The notes: generated from the sequence alone by a model not told the origin. A stretch of 64,000 bases of DNA from Semisulcospira habei (GCA_036245525.1 BTPG01000006.1:96210191-96274190), one strand, 5' to 3'; positions 44,312 to 54,548 are shown, counted from the stretch's first letter. Translations and numbers: made by a program.

Positions 44312-45539
44312 TGTTCTGCTCGCGGCACTTCTCCTGAAGCTGTCTCAGCACAAAGACCATGTCGGTGGTACTCCTGTTGGCTCTGAAGCCACACTGGCCC
44401 TCTGGGAGGTGGTCTTCAGCGATGGCAGGTACCAGCCGATTCAGGAGCAACCTTGCGAGAATTTTCCCAGCAATGGACAGCAGGGTAATTCCACGATAAT
44501 TAGAGCAGGCAGACTTCTCTCCTTTGTTCTTGTACAGGGTGATGATGACTGCATCACAGAGATCCTTTGGTAGTGTTCCTTTTTCCCAGCAGCAGAGAAA
44601 GAGGTCGTGGAGCTTGTTGGGCAGTGCTGGGCCTCCATGTTTCCAGATCTTTGGCGGGATTCCATCAATGCCTGCTGCTTTGCCACTCTTGAGCTGGTGG
44701 ATGGCTGTGAGGGTCTCTTCGGCGGTGGGCGGTTCGTCCAATTCAACCTTTAGTGGAAGGGGCGGGATTTGGAGGATGACTGTTTCTTGAATAGTGCGTT
44801 CAGCGCCGAAGAGGTCCTGAAAGTATTCCGACCAGCGGTTCAAGATGGAGGTATTATCTGTGAGGAGTGCCTGTCCATCAGCGCTTCGCAGGGGACTTTG
44901 TACCAGGTGCCTAGGGCCATACACTGCTTTCAGTGCTTCGTAGAAGCCCCTGTAGTCACCGTTGTCAGCGCAGAGCTGGGTCCTCTGTGCGAGTCTGGAC
45001 CACCACTCGTTCTGGAGCTCTCTAAGCTTGAGCTGGAGACTGCTGCAGATGAGGCGGAAGGCAGACTTCTTCACAGGGCAGGAAAGCTGGGCTAGGTGGG
45101 CCTGGTGGGCGGCTCTTTTTTTTTTGCTAGAAGTTCCTGGATCTCTACGTCGTTTTCGTCAAACCAGTCTTTGTTCCTCTTTCTAGCAAAGCCCAAGACT
45201 TCCACAGAGGATTTTACAATAGCAGTTTTCAGTTGTTCCCAGAGTGTTTCAGGGGAGGAGTCTGCTGGATCAACTGTGTATTTGAGCATGCGCTGTAAAT
45301 CGGCCTGAAGGGCAGCTTTCTTGTCATCACGCTGAAGGCTGGCAACATCAAGCTTTTTCTTGGGGGGGGCCCCTTTCTTGGGTTTGAGCTTGAGGTGGAG
45401 CCTGAGTTTGCAGCGAACAAGGCGGTGGTCAGTGTGGCACTCTGCGCTGGGCATCACTCTGGTGAGGAGGACGTCACTGCGGTCCCTCTGACGCACTAGG
45501 ACATAGTCGATAAGGTGCCAGTGCTTGGAGCGAGGATGA
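44312..45539 (-). pseudogene. RTE-like LINE copy B: EN end and RT N-terminal half
   Basis: Reverse-strand sequence closely matching copy A from about its position 868 to 2,095. The EN end (RQRDRSDVLLTRVMPSAECH, TDHRLV) is open, then KDWFDENDVEIQELLAKK, a frameshift in a T-run near 45,118, then the RT N-terminal half (GKAAGIDGIPPKIWKHG, YRGITLLSIAGKILARLL, CGFRANRSTTDMVFVLRQ) ending abruptly after EKCREQN. The catalytic motifs A-C are missing here, but are present in copy C, which begins at the very next bases of the element. Confidence 0.85.
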
Positions 45540-45925
45540 CTTAGTATGTCATGTAGCTAGGTAAAGACAACCTGCTTTCACACAAAATATAGCAAGACTG
45601 AAATTGTACCATGAAGCTCTAGTTTTGTCACCATTTTCTCAAAAAAGTGAAACTCGTATCATGTAAATATATGTAAAATTATGTAAAAACTAAAACTTAC
45701 ATCATGACAAATTACGTTTGACAAATCAATGACGCATATGTCCTGCGCCCCTTATGGAACTCACTGACACATTGGCAGATCTGCGAGACTTTTTCAATAG
45801 GAGATAATTCAACATCAGAATCAGGTCAAAAACAAAAGGTAAAGACCATTGACAGCGAGGACAGCTCTCATATAGAAGGGACTTTGTGGGTTATGGTTCA
45901 TCCAATCTTGTTTTGAGTTGTGGTG
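45540..45925 (+). repeat. Long inverted repeat, left arm
   Basis: Reverse complement of 55,065-55,455. Shared blocks: tttgtcaccattttctcaa, caaatcaatgacgcatatgt, cctgcgccccttat, aataggagataattcaacat and gacagcgaggacagctctca. Moderately diverged, with small indels. It starts where LINE copy B ends. Confidence 0.85.
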
Positions 45926-46135
45926 GTGATGTTTTTAAAAAGCTTTGTTTTAGGTGTGGACTCCATCATTGTGATAAAGATGGGGTTGGATTGTCCTTTC
46001 CTCTCAAAATACACTCATGGTGTGACTTGAGGCAGGGTTTCTGAGAGTTGTGTGTGTTGATGTTTAAAAAGGCTATGTTTTAGGCATGGACGCCAGGAAA
46101 ATTTTGGGACTGTGCGAGGACTGTCCTTTTCGCTA
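45905..46135 (+). repeat. Degenerate direct repeat of about 115 bp
   Basis: gtggtgatgttttt...aaaagctttgttttaggt...ggattgtccttt and gtgttgatgtttaaa...aaggctatgttttaggca...ggactgtcctttt are two diverged copies in tandem. Confidence 0.5.
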
Positions 46136-46287
46136 TCTCTCATTAAACAGTCAGCCCTGCAGTCGGAAGAGGCTGTGTGGAAGAAAACAGTCAGCCGCCC
46201 TGAAAGAGGCTGTGTGCCTTTTGGATGAGTGACGTCAAACATCAAATTCGTCACTGCGTACACAGCGTCGCGAGACTAGCGATGCCA

Positions 46288-46320
46288 TGACGTCAAGCCT
46301 TATATATAGTGACGTCGTTT
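46288..46320 (+). promoter_or_regulatory. Candidate promoter: CRE, TATA box, second CRE-like half
   Basis: Palindromic CRE tgacgtca at 46,288-46,295, TATA-like ttatatata at 46,299-46,307 and gtgacgtcg at 46,310-46,318. The arrangement looks like a compact cAMP-responsive core promoter, but no gene start is identified within the next kilobase. Confidence 0.3.
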
Positions 46321-46682
46321 CAGTGCTCGTGCTATTCTTCTTCAGAATTCCTATCGGCTCTACACCAGCCCACAGAGCGTACTGGCGGGAAGCGCAGTGT
46401 GTCCGTCTTTACAAGTTGTGTGCCGGCGTGTGTCAGAGGATTGGCTTAGAGAGGTGATAAGCTGAAAAATATGAACAACCCTGAATGTTCCTAAAAGAAA
46501 AACGCATGTGAGCTCCAAACAATACGGCAGACTTTGGGATGAAATCCTCATCTTGTTTGTTTGGCTGAAATGTTTACATTTGCAACTGCAGTGGAAGGGA
46601 CATAACACACACATTATACACGATGTTACAAACGATTAGCTCCCCTGTAGCAGCTGCTACTCCAAGCGTTCAAAAGCAGTAG

Positions 46683-46740
46683 TATTCAAGATTCAAGATA
46701 ACTTTATTGTTGCTATATAGCAAAATTTGTCTTGCTACCT
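46683..46740 (-). repeat. LINE 3'-tail-like sequence, reverse strand
   Basis: The reverse strand reads agacaaattttgctatatag, caacaataaagttatcttga, atcttgaat. An AATAAAG followed by a (TTGAATC)n-type tail is typical of L2/CR1-type 3' ends. It is a different family from the tails at 20,870. Confidence 0.45.
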
Positions 46741-46969
46741 CAGGTGCTGCTCACATTCACTCACTCGCTCATTCCACAAATTACAAGAACAGAGCTACAA
46801 AATGGACAATGACTCGGGACGGATGAAGCCGCCCGTCGCGGCCAAGCCGGCATCAGTGAGTAATGGCCGGCGCCCCACAGTGGCCTCAGTCATGCCCGGC
46901 CGACCCGACTTAACCTCCATGACAAAACTGAACAGAATGCTAAGACAGCCCTATGTCTCCTGAACACAC

Positions 46970-48626
46970 TATCATGATTATATGTTCTTTTGTTAAGTTC
47001 CTACTTGACTAAAGCTAATAGTGACATGAAAATACAAGTTAACAAACAAAATACCGTCGCCGATAGGGAAAGATGATCTCCGATCTAGGCCAACGTAAAA
47101 ACTGAACAACGGTCAAAACTGCACCTGGGGGCCCGTCGCTATAATACAGAGCCGGTGTTTAGAGGGCACCGCTCCGACAAAGTCCGTCAACGCTATTATG
47201 ACACATAACTGTCATTATGGCAACAGCCATGAGTTATTCTGATGAAATAAAACCAGCATTCCCCCCCCCTCCCCCCTCTCTCCCCCCACACACACACACA
47301 CAGAGTCGTGTTCACTGGCACATCGCTTGTTGGGAAACATCTGTTGGTAGCTAAGATCGACCGGCCAGGCAGTTCCGTGCAACATAAACACAGCCGCCGC
47401 GGTGAAACGCAATAAGAACGTAGTAAAGCTCGATCGCTGGTAAATGCCTCCGTCTGTACAGTCTATAATTCAACGGACAGAGAAAAAAAGGTCCCTGAAT
47501 TCCGGCAAGTGTGGGTGCGAGTCAGTTATCATCAAGCTGTCGTGAGAGATATCTGGCACATATCAAACCCGCTGAGACCGTATTTCCTCCCCTCCCTTTG
47601 GCTCCTGCGGCTCCATGCCTGACCAAAAGCTTTTCGAGTTTTTCAGTTCACGGATAGTACGACTGTGTCTTCACTTATACCGTGTATACACTATTTAGTT
47701 ATAACCATTTTTTACACTTTATTATCACTAGGCTGTTGTTGTTTTGTTTTGTTTTTTCTCTCTTAATAAAGTTTCATTTCATCTCTCTTTCTCTCTCTAA
47801 GAATGTTGTAGTTTAGCAAGGACAAACACGAAAAGAGGCCTGTGCGCCTATTATTTCCCCAAAAAATGCGCTAACCCGTACACGCACTAAAAAATGCTAG
47901 AGTTCATTTGTTTTTAAATGAAGTTGATGTGAATTTTCAATGATTTCACACAAGTTCACCTTATTTTGCGCACGCAGTCAAGGAGACGAGGGACAAAAAA
48001 GGAAAGTGAAAAACGGGACGGCTTCGCCTGCCGTCCGCTGTAATATAAACAATTCCGCGATAACGCGGATGCTAAGGAGCTCTTGGGGCCATGTGTTTTT
48101 GGAGCTGTAGCGACTACCTCAGTTCGGAGTAATCTCTGTGTCCGTTGAGTTATATACTGTGTATGCTTCCAAGCTTTTCTGTTGAGCCAGAATAAGGACT
48201 ATGGCGGAAATGCCGCGGTTAGTCTGTGAATTATGTAGTAGGATGGAGCCGGGAATAACACATATTTAGTAGTTCCACAGTTCAACTGCACGCTCTTCTT
48301 TGAAAAACACAGGGCTGGCACGAAAATAAGTCCAAATTCCGATTACAAGATGAAGACGATACACCACAACCATCAAATAAAGTTGTCGAAAAAGTACATC
48401 ATAGTCACTGTTCCCTCAGAACTTGATGGCACAACACTGCCTGGTAAATAACAAGAATAGGCGTCACTTCACTAGAAAAATTGACGGATTTTGCCGGAGC
48501 GGCCGGAGGCCAGGAGATGGTGCATGGCCGCCATTTCCCCTCCTAGCGGGTAACATTATTAGTATCCTGCAAGTACATCTGAGCGACGTTCAAAGACAGG
48601 GGGCCTATCGACTCTCTTGTCAGTTG
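46970..48626. other. No gene recognised; LINE-tail fragments
   Basis: Includes a poly(C)/(CA)n patch at 47,262-47,302 and two CR1-like 3' tails, cttaataaagtttcatttca at 47,762 and tagtttagcaaggacaaaca, cgaaaagaggcctgtgcgcc at 47,810-47,850. The second matches the tail of the reverse-strand element near 3,975-4,012. The rest is unassigned. Confidence 0.5.
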
Positions 48627-48868
48627 TAACCCCTTAACTGCCGGAGAAAGTCCAAAGATGTTTATCTGAAATAGACGTAGTAAACCCTCCCAGCAGACGC
48701 GGGGGTCATAATATATGTCTCTTGTCACTGAGTTAGTCCTGTGTTCTTTACCCCTATTTTCTTATCCCCGTCACACTGTGTTCTTCACGCAAATGTCGGT
48801 CAGTGTACCGCGGCAGTGAGTTCATTCGCGCATACTTCGGGCGTGTCCGCTGGCAGCGAAGGAGTTAA
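48627..48868. mobile_element. MITE family 2 copy (about 240 bp)
   Basis: Left gtaaccccttaactgccgga, right gctggcagcgaaggagttaa, clear terminal inverted repeats. The inner hairpin is decayed (gacgcgggggtcataatata, tgtctcttgtc). Right TTAA is shared with the adjoining fold-back element. Confidence 0.75.
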
Positions 48869-48985
48869 GCCCTTTGTCAGTTGCCGGTAGCCCTGTTTGT
48901 CGAGGTCGGGTGTTCCAGCAGGACTCGCCTCGACAAACAGCGCTCCCACCGACTGCCAGCCGGCACTGACAAAGGTCTCGGTTAA
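48865..48985. mobile_element. TTAA-bounded fold-back element (about 120 bp)
   Basis: Arms ttaagccctttgtcagttgc and ccggcactgacaaaggtctc, inner arms ctgtttgtcgagg and cctcgacaaacag, with TTAA at both ends. It directly abuts a family 2 MITE. Different sequence from families 1 and 2. Confidence 0.75.
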
Positions 48986-49584
48986 CTCATTCACGCCAAA
49001 AGATGATCTCCACAACTTTAGTAGGCTTCAACACAGGCCTGAATGATCGTTGTGCAGTTGTTCCGTCACATCTAAAGTTGTGACACGGGTGGCAGTAATG
49101 CTACTTCCGGTAATAACTTGAGAGGTGACCAATGACCTTTCACGATCATCCCATGCCTGTTACGTGGGTGTCAATAAGAAATCGGAACAAGTTGTGATAA
49201 GACAAGAAACAGTCATGTAGGGCCGAGAAATTGACCAACAATGAAAGAAACACGCTTAGAGAGGACAAGTACAAAAGGATTTCTTAAAATGTTCAAACGA
49301 ACATACAGGCAGAAAAATAGTTAAAAAGCACTGCTTATCTTTCGCGAGAAGAGTTCAACTTCTCGTAAGAAAAACACTTTAAGTGGTGCATTATCTCTCT
49401 GTGTCCATTTTCGTCTTTGAAATCACCTTCTTGGTGAACAAAAGACGTTAAGCCCTAAACGTTTGACGATTGTTGTTTTATAAAGTCTTGTACTTTTCCT
49501 TTCTAAGCTGCTTCTTTCTTTCTTGGGATTATTTGCATATTACATGTTCCAATCACCTGTCACTTTTGGATGTCGATTAACCAA
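48986..49584. other. No gene recognised
   Basis: Contains a short inverted repeat cacaactttag / ctaaagttgtg (49,010-49,083) and a fragment (gaaacacgcttagagaggac at 49,247) that also occurs at 35,241. No coding region. Confidence 0.5.
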
Positions 49585-49663
49585 TTGCGTGTCGGTAACG
49601 GTTTTAGTCACGATTATTCAGGCTGTAGGAATCATCAAGACTAAAACTGCTACCGACACGCAA
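49585..49663. mobile_element. Hairpin element with 26-bp arms
   Basis: ttgcgtgtcggtaacggttt and tagtc pair with gacta and aaactgctaccgacacgcaa; one mismatch and one bulge, loop about 30 bases. It is followed within 20 bases by a degenerate family 1 MITE. Confidence 0.75.
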
Positions 49664-49682
49664 AACGTTTCGGCCGGGACCA

Positions 49683-49779
49683 TTGACCAATATTGTTCAA
49701 GGGCAGTGACAGATTAGTATGTCGCCTTTACATGCGTCAAACTAATCTGTCACTACTCTTGAATTATCACGGTCGATCT
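49683..49779. mobile_element. Hairpin MITE, family 1-related, divergent core
   Basis: Outer arms tgaccaatattgttcaaggg and cttgaattatcacggtcg resemble family 1, but the inner arms are new: agtgacagattagt and actaatctgtcact. Confidence 0.6.
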
Positions 49780-50848
49780 GTATCCCAGTGTGATGCCTTA
49801 TGATGTGTATCGTAGTTGTAAAGGTGTGTCTTCTCCGCCGGTAAGGGAGGAGACCCATGCCATGAAAACACTATTACAGGTAGTTCGTATGTGAACTTTG
49901 CAGTAAGACCCCAGTAGAAATGTAGCTAGGCGTCTATGCATATCAATTTTATTGGCTCCTTCCAAAGGTCAAAGGTCAAGCATGATCACCCCTCCACACA
50001 CACACCTCCTCCCGCGCCTCTTCTTGAAAATTGGAAACGGTCCTTGAGAATGTGGACCCCCTCACGTCGTTTCATTTTTCGGCCCGTGGCGAAAAGGTCT
50101 CCAGACCTCTCTCCCCTTTCCCTCGACCCCCCACCCGCACTAACACCAGTACCACAGTTTGATAGTCAACAAGTGGTGCATTTGTAGGTCTTCACCAGAT
50201 TCACCTTCTCTGCACATGTGACATCGCTGACAGGAAGAGTTCCCATGAAAAGGTCTACGGAATTTTCCGCACGCTCTTAACTTCCTTCTACCTCAAAGAG
50301 AGGTCGTTCGGAATAGTATTCGTGGTATAAAAGGCTTACTTAGGTACTCTCAAACTTTTGCACCTAAAGTTATCTTTTAAAATATGTGTGTGCGAAAAAT
50401 AACTAATCTTTACAAATACATCGACCTATGATGACCTTGACCTTTTCTACAGGTGAAATAATATGTAGGTAAAGGTGTTCTTGTAAACCACAGGTGTGTC
50501 GAGTTCAAAGTCTGTGGATGTTATAGTCTCTAAGAAATTGCCTTAGACAAACGCAGGCATGCACACACGACGGCTGAAGTGTGGATGCAAGGACGATTGG
50601 TGACTACATTTATACTGTTTCACATTTGTTGTCACACCTAAGCCAACAAGGTTTGCTCTTTGAACAACTTTTTAGCCCCACCCCCTTCCCGCAGACAGTA
50701 ACGCGCCATTTATTTTGTCTGTCTGAAAGCATTCCCAACAACTGTGCGCGTCATCCTGAAAGGATGTAGCGATATAAACTTGATTTTTTACATATCTGTC
50801 TTATTCTCTTTGCTACCACTGGAGGCAAATATTGCCTTGGAATCTTTC
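49780..50848. other. No gene recognised; nuclear-receptor-type motifs
   Basis: Holds a perfect DR1 (aggtcaaaggtca at 49,966-49,978) and tgaccttgacctt at 50,432-50,444. A Pro-rich patch at 50,000-50,160 has no exon support. Confidence 0.45.
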
Positions 50849-51062
50849 TTAACTTATTCTACCCCAGACACACCACAGCAAGATAAGGATCGACCATGAT
50901 AGTTCAAGGGTGATGCCAGAATAGCTTGGCGCCTATGGGCGCCAAGCTATTCTGGCATCACCCTTGAACTATCATGGTCGATCTGTGTCCTGCTCTAGAG
51001 TACAGTCTTCAGTGGACAACGGCAAAATTTACGAATTTCGGTGTTGGGGTAGAATGAGTTAA
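50849..51062. mobile_element. TTAA-bounded hairpin MITE, family 1, full length (214 bp)
   Basis: Starts ttaacttattctacccca and ends tggggtagaatgagttaa. The inner palindrome at 50,888-50,983 is almost perfect: gatcgaccatgatagttcaa, gggtgatgccagaatagctt, ggcgcc, a 4-base loop, then the complement. Orientation is opposite to the 214-bp copy at 54,189. TTAA at each end suggests a piggyBac-type transposase acting in trans. Confidence 0.9.
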
Positions 51063-51109
51063 TTCAGTCCCAAAGAACCCCAACCGTCAAATAAATATGT
51101 CAGCAAGAG

Positions 51110-51210
51110 CCAAAATCACCATGAGCCCCCCGCACCCGCGGGGCCCATGAGTAGCTATGTGTTTGCAGATCGATCCTATTGAGAGTTTCTTGGCTGTGAA
51201 GTGGTTAAGT
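51110..51210. mobile_element. MITE family 2 hairpin core, diverged
   Basis: catgagccccccgcacccgc, ggggcccatgagtagctatg, then tgtgaagtggttaa at the right edge. Confidence 0.5.
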
Positions 51211-51239
51211 CAAAATACCATCAAGCAAAATTTTGAGAA

Positions 51240-52110
51240 AAAAATCGGGCCTGTGGTTTCAGAGATATTGCCCGCACAGAGGCTCACACAAATATGGCCT
51301 CTGCGACCTTCACCTTACAGGTAGTGAATTCAATCTGTTAAAGACATATGAGGGTAAGGCATAATTTCCTAAAAATTCAGAGCAAATCAGTACAGCAGTT
51401 TCAGAGGTATTCTCTACACGATAATCTGGAAACCAAATATGACAACTATGACCTTGATCTTGAGGTAGAGGCTGATGGTCTCTTGGCTTGACTTCGCGAA
51501 CGAAGATTTTATAGGAGTTGCCCACGACGTCTGCAGGCTTGTTCGTGGCTGCGGAGGCCAATCCGAGACAGGCAGGTTCGACCGCAGTGGCTGCAGGGGA
51601 AGGTCTGGCCAGGGTTCTGAGCTGCGGCATCTCTGTTTTTTCTCCTGAGCCGCTTGTCCTTAAGGCTAGCTCTGCGAGAGTCCTCAAAGGAGACAGCTGC
51701 CTTGTAAATGGTGGAGCGCCAGGTGTCACGGTCCGCAGCAAGCGAAGACCACTGGTGGTGGTCGATTTGGCAGGCACTAAGTGACTTCTTGAGACAGTCT
51801 TTGTATCTCTTCTTTGATGGTAAAATGTGGTAAAATACTCTTATCTAAAATTTGGATTGAATACGCCATAATGGTTTTTAAGATATTGCCTAGCACACAC
51901 ATCTGCACAAAACAAATATGGCCGCTGTGACCTTGGTCTTTAAGGCAGTGAATAGATTATAATGTGCAATACTCTGTACCGTCACAAAATATCACATTTT
52001 GCCATTTGGATCAAGTCGTTTCGGCGTTTACAGCAACATTGTCTGGACAATCGCATACATAGTAAATGTTACCGTTGGGACCTTGACCTTGACAAAAGTG
52101 ACACGATCCT
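51240..52110. repeat. Decayed repeats with recurring gaccttgacctt words
   Basis: Phrases such as atatggcctctgcgaccttc (51,293), gacaactatgaccttgatct (51,441), aatatggccgctgtgacctt (51,915) and gggaccttgaccttgac (52,077) recur at irregular intervals, with similar flanks (agatattgcc; aaaat(c/t)gg). They look like units of an old tandem or dispersed repeat, interrupted by LINE copy D. Confidence 0.5.
51480..51814 (-). mobile_element. RTE-like LINE copy D, 5'-truncated, with TSD
   Basis: Reverse-strand copy of the last about 340 bases of the element (A positions about 3,135-3,472), including the zinc-finger coding region. Flanked by the 7-bp direct repeat tgatggt at 51,473-51,479 and 51,815-51,821. 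This fixes the family 3' end at gtcaagccaagag. Confidence 0.85.
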
Positions 52111-52760
52111 GGTGTGGGATACTATGTATTGAGAAAAAGTATGAACATCTTAAATTTGGAACAAACTGGCTGGATGGCTAGACAATCACTGCTCCTTATA
52201 TGAAACACTGTTCTAAATATGAAACACTGTTTCATTTTAGGTGCTGTTTGTGTTTTATAATAGGAAGAAGATAACTCTCCAGGTAAATGCGTGCCTCCAA
52301 AACAACAAAAAGAGAACCAAACAAATGCCGCTGGTTATCTGATTTCTGAAGATTGCTCTATATGACAAGAGTGGTTATTTTTAAAAATCACAAAACTAAA
52401 TGCTGATTTAGCTGTTTAAAGTGGCGAAAAATAAGAAGGAGAAGGGTCAAAAATAACATTTTCTCGGCGTGTTTTCGTTTTCATCACGCCTGACATTCTT
52501 GCACCGGAAAATAGCTCTATATTACTGCACAGACAGAATTTGGAAAAGTTATTCCGTTTCGACGAAAGCAAGGTGTTTCATAATAGGCACTGTTTCATAA
52601 TCGGGGCTCATCCCCTAAATGTCGGTCAGACGTGACCCTTGACCATTGCTGTGGCTGACTGGACCCGAAAATGACGTAGAACAATGACGTCACGACTTCA
52701 ATCATCAGAATTAGCACGAAACACCATTTCCACTCCTCGACGGTATTCTGAAACGAATAA
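52111..52760. other. No gene recognised
   Basis: AT-rich. atatgaaacactgttctaaa and atgaaacactgtttcatttt near 52,200 form a short direct and inverted repeat. No exon found. Confidence 0.5.
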
Positions 52761-52762
52761 AC

Positions 52763-52763
<1 letters not shown>

Positions 52764-52799
<36 letters not shown>

Positions 52800-52882
52800 C
52801 GATCAATCAAGCAACCGATCAATTAATCAATCAATCAATCAGCCAATAAATCAATCAATCAATCAATCAGTCAGTCAATCAG
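52764..52882. repeat. (AATC)n microsatellite
   Basis: About 28 units of aatc with scattered variants. Confidence 0.95.
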
Positions 52883-53130
52883 GCACAAGGATGATTGACA
52901 GAGCGATTCTATGTGTCCTAGGACCCCCGTCCTAGCCAAGCCTTATCTATAAAAGTAAGTTTATTTCTCTACGAATTCGATCATTCCCTTTCACCGTAAA
53001 CAAGCGTTGTTCGGAAATCAACAGTAGTCGAAGTTGAACGCATTTTTGTTCTTTTTCTCTCGGCCTCCCCAACCCATCCCTTCTAGCCCTCGGCCATAAA
53101 GTAAAACATATTTATATATTCCTGCACACA

Positions 53131-53318
53131 CAAAACCTATAATACCGTCAGTGAAAAACTATAATACCGTCAGTGAAAAACTATAATACCGTCAGTGAAA
53201 AACTATAATACCGTCAGTGAAAAACTATGAAAAACTATAATACCGTCAGTGAAAAACTATAATACCGTCAGTGAAAAACTATAATACCGTCAGTGAAAAA
53301 CTATAATACCGACAGTGC
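53131..53318 (+). repeat. 22-bp satellite, eight full units
   Basis: Unit aaaaactataataccgtcag plus tg, repeated with almost no change; one truncated unit in the middle and a single T-to-A change in the last unit. Near-perfect homogeneity suggests recent expansion. Confidence 0.95.
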
Positions 53319-53400
53319 TAGTGGACGCATTGGGACTGTGTGCCTTAAGAAAATCCTTATTATTTCAAAGTCAAAAATCCCCAGCCGCCAGGTGGTTTCA

Positions 53401-53466
53401 GCAAGAGGCATAGATCCTCATGAGCCCCCACAACTGCGGGATCTCATGAGGACCTATACCTCTTGC
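53401..53466. mobile_element. MITE family 2 hairpin core in SLC17 intron
   Basis: gcaagaggcatagatcctca and tgag pair with ctcatgaggacctatacctc and ttgc; stem of about 24 bp, loop about 16. It lies 50 bp past the donor site of the 53,517-53,770 exon. Confidence 0.85.
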
Positions 53467-53516
53467 AGTTAAGCTCAGTTTTTCTCTGCTGCGAACCGGA
53501 TTTCAGAAACACTCAC

Positions 53517-53770
53517 GTTAGGTGTCATGGCAGTGACCACAATAGGTGCTATGAAAGAGCTGGTCATGCCGACAGTCTGCGAGATGCTCCAAACAATGCC
53601 GGCGTATTCAGGGGACAGTTCCGCAATGTTTGCTACGTAGCCGGTGCACTCGAATCCCAGCAGAAGCATGACAGAAACGGTGTACAGCACGATGAGGAGG
53701 TAGCGGGAACTTTCGACGCGTTCGGGTAGAAATGACATCAGCAGAAGAAGAACTGCTGGCAAAGGTTTGC
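53517..53770 (-). CDS. SLC17-type transporter, exon c (C-terminal TM helices)
   Basis: A 254-bp exon, with acceptor tttgttttag and donor gtgagt on the reverse strand. Joined phase-correctly to the preceding exon through a split Cys codon, it encodes 84 residues containing two hydrophobic helices, the family signature YVANIAELSPEYAGIVWSIS and TVGMTSSFIAPIVV, and ends TAMTPN. In SLC17 anion transporters (sialin, vesicular glutamate and phosphate carriers) this region, usually N-x-(x)-D/E-(x)-P-x-(Y/F)-A-G, forms TM9-TM10. The next exon, expected to begin near T..EW..VF, is not found downstream. Confidence 0.8.
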
Positions 53771-54188
53771 CTAAAACAAAAAGCTTAATACGTTTTTTTG
53801 GTTTTTTTTTAACGCGATTTCCTCAAGGGATGGGCTTTGATTTCTAAAATATGCCGATACAGGGTGAGGGTTCCCAATACTGTCTTACCTCAACTAAGTT
53901 GTTTTCTTCTACCTTTCTTGTCACACTCTCTGTAAGTAGGCGCACGGCTGAAACAGCTACTGAAAGCACTTGAACTAAAATGTTTGATCAATATCCTAGT
54001 CTGTAATGTAGCCTTCAATGGACAATAAGCATTTTTTTAAAATCAGCTTCAGGATGTAATGGGTTAAATTATTCATCGTGTCACAGTAGATCCGTATCTT
54101 TTTGTGTAGTGGGTCAGCGAGGGCTGAGTGGGTTAATTTGAAACATTTCGGTCTAACTGACACACAGCGACACTGACAATTTGTTGTG

Positions 54189-54402
54189 TTAACTCATTCT
54201 ACCCCAACACCGAAATCCCCAAATTTTGCCGTTGTCCTCTGAAGACTGCATTGCAGTGCAGGACACAGATCGACCATGATAGTTCAAGGATGATGCCAGA
54301 ATAGCTTGGCGCCCATAGGCGCCAAGCTATTCTGGCATCACCCTTGAACTATCATGGTCGAGCCTTATCTTGCTGTGGTGTGTCTGGGGTAGAATGAGTT
54401 AA
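54189..54402. mobile_element. TTAA-bounded hairpin MITE, family 1, full length (214 bp)
   Basis: Starts ttaactcattctacccca, ends tggggtagaatgagttaa. The inner palindrome (54,268-54,361) has the same sequence as that at 50,888. Same length as the 50,849 copy but inverted. It lies in the intron between SLC17 exons b and c. Confidence 0.9.
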
Positions 54403-54450
54403 TGATATTTAAACGTTCACTTGCCCTAAACTCTCAACCTTCAACTTGTG

Positions 54451-54548
54451 TAACCCCTTCGCTGCCAGAGCTCGTGAGAACTTGTTACCTCTTGCAGGCG
54501 TGGAGGGGCGGTGGGGGTGTTCAATTTTTCGGGGCAGTGAAGGGGTTC
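54451..54548. mobile_element. MITE family 2, short copy
   Basis: taaccccttcgctgccagag and tcggggcagtgaaggggtt are terminal inverted repeats; only half of the hairpin core (gttacctcttgcagg) remains. Confidence 0.7.

Noticed and set aside
46802..46855. Possible first coding exon (MDNDSGRMKPPVAAKPAS before a gtgagt donor)
   Set aside because: No acceptor-supported second exon, no recognised family, and it overlaps sequence continuous with a reverse-strand LINE-type tail.
51310..51784. Frames MPAKSTTTSG... and MPTTSAGLFV... in LINE copies A, C and D
   Set aside because: Alternative frames of the zinc-finger-coding 3' end, conserved only because the DNA is conserved.
53131..53318. CRISPR-like array
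   Set aside because: The 22-bp units are directly contiguous with no unique spacers, in a eukaryotic context.
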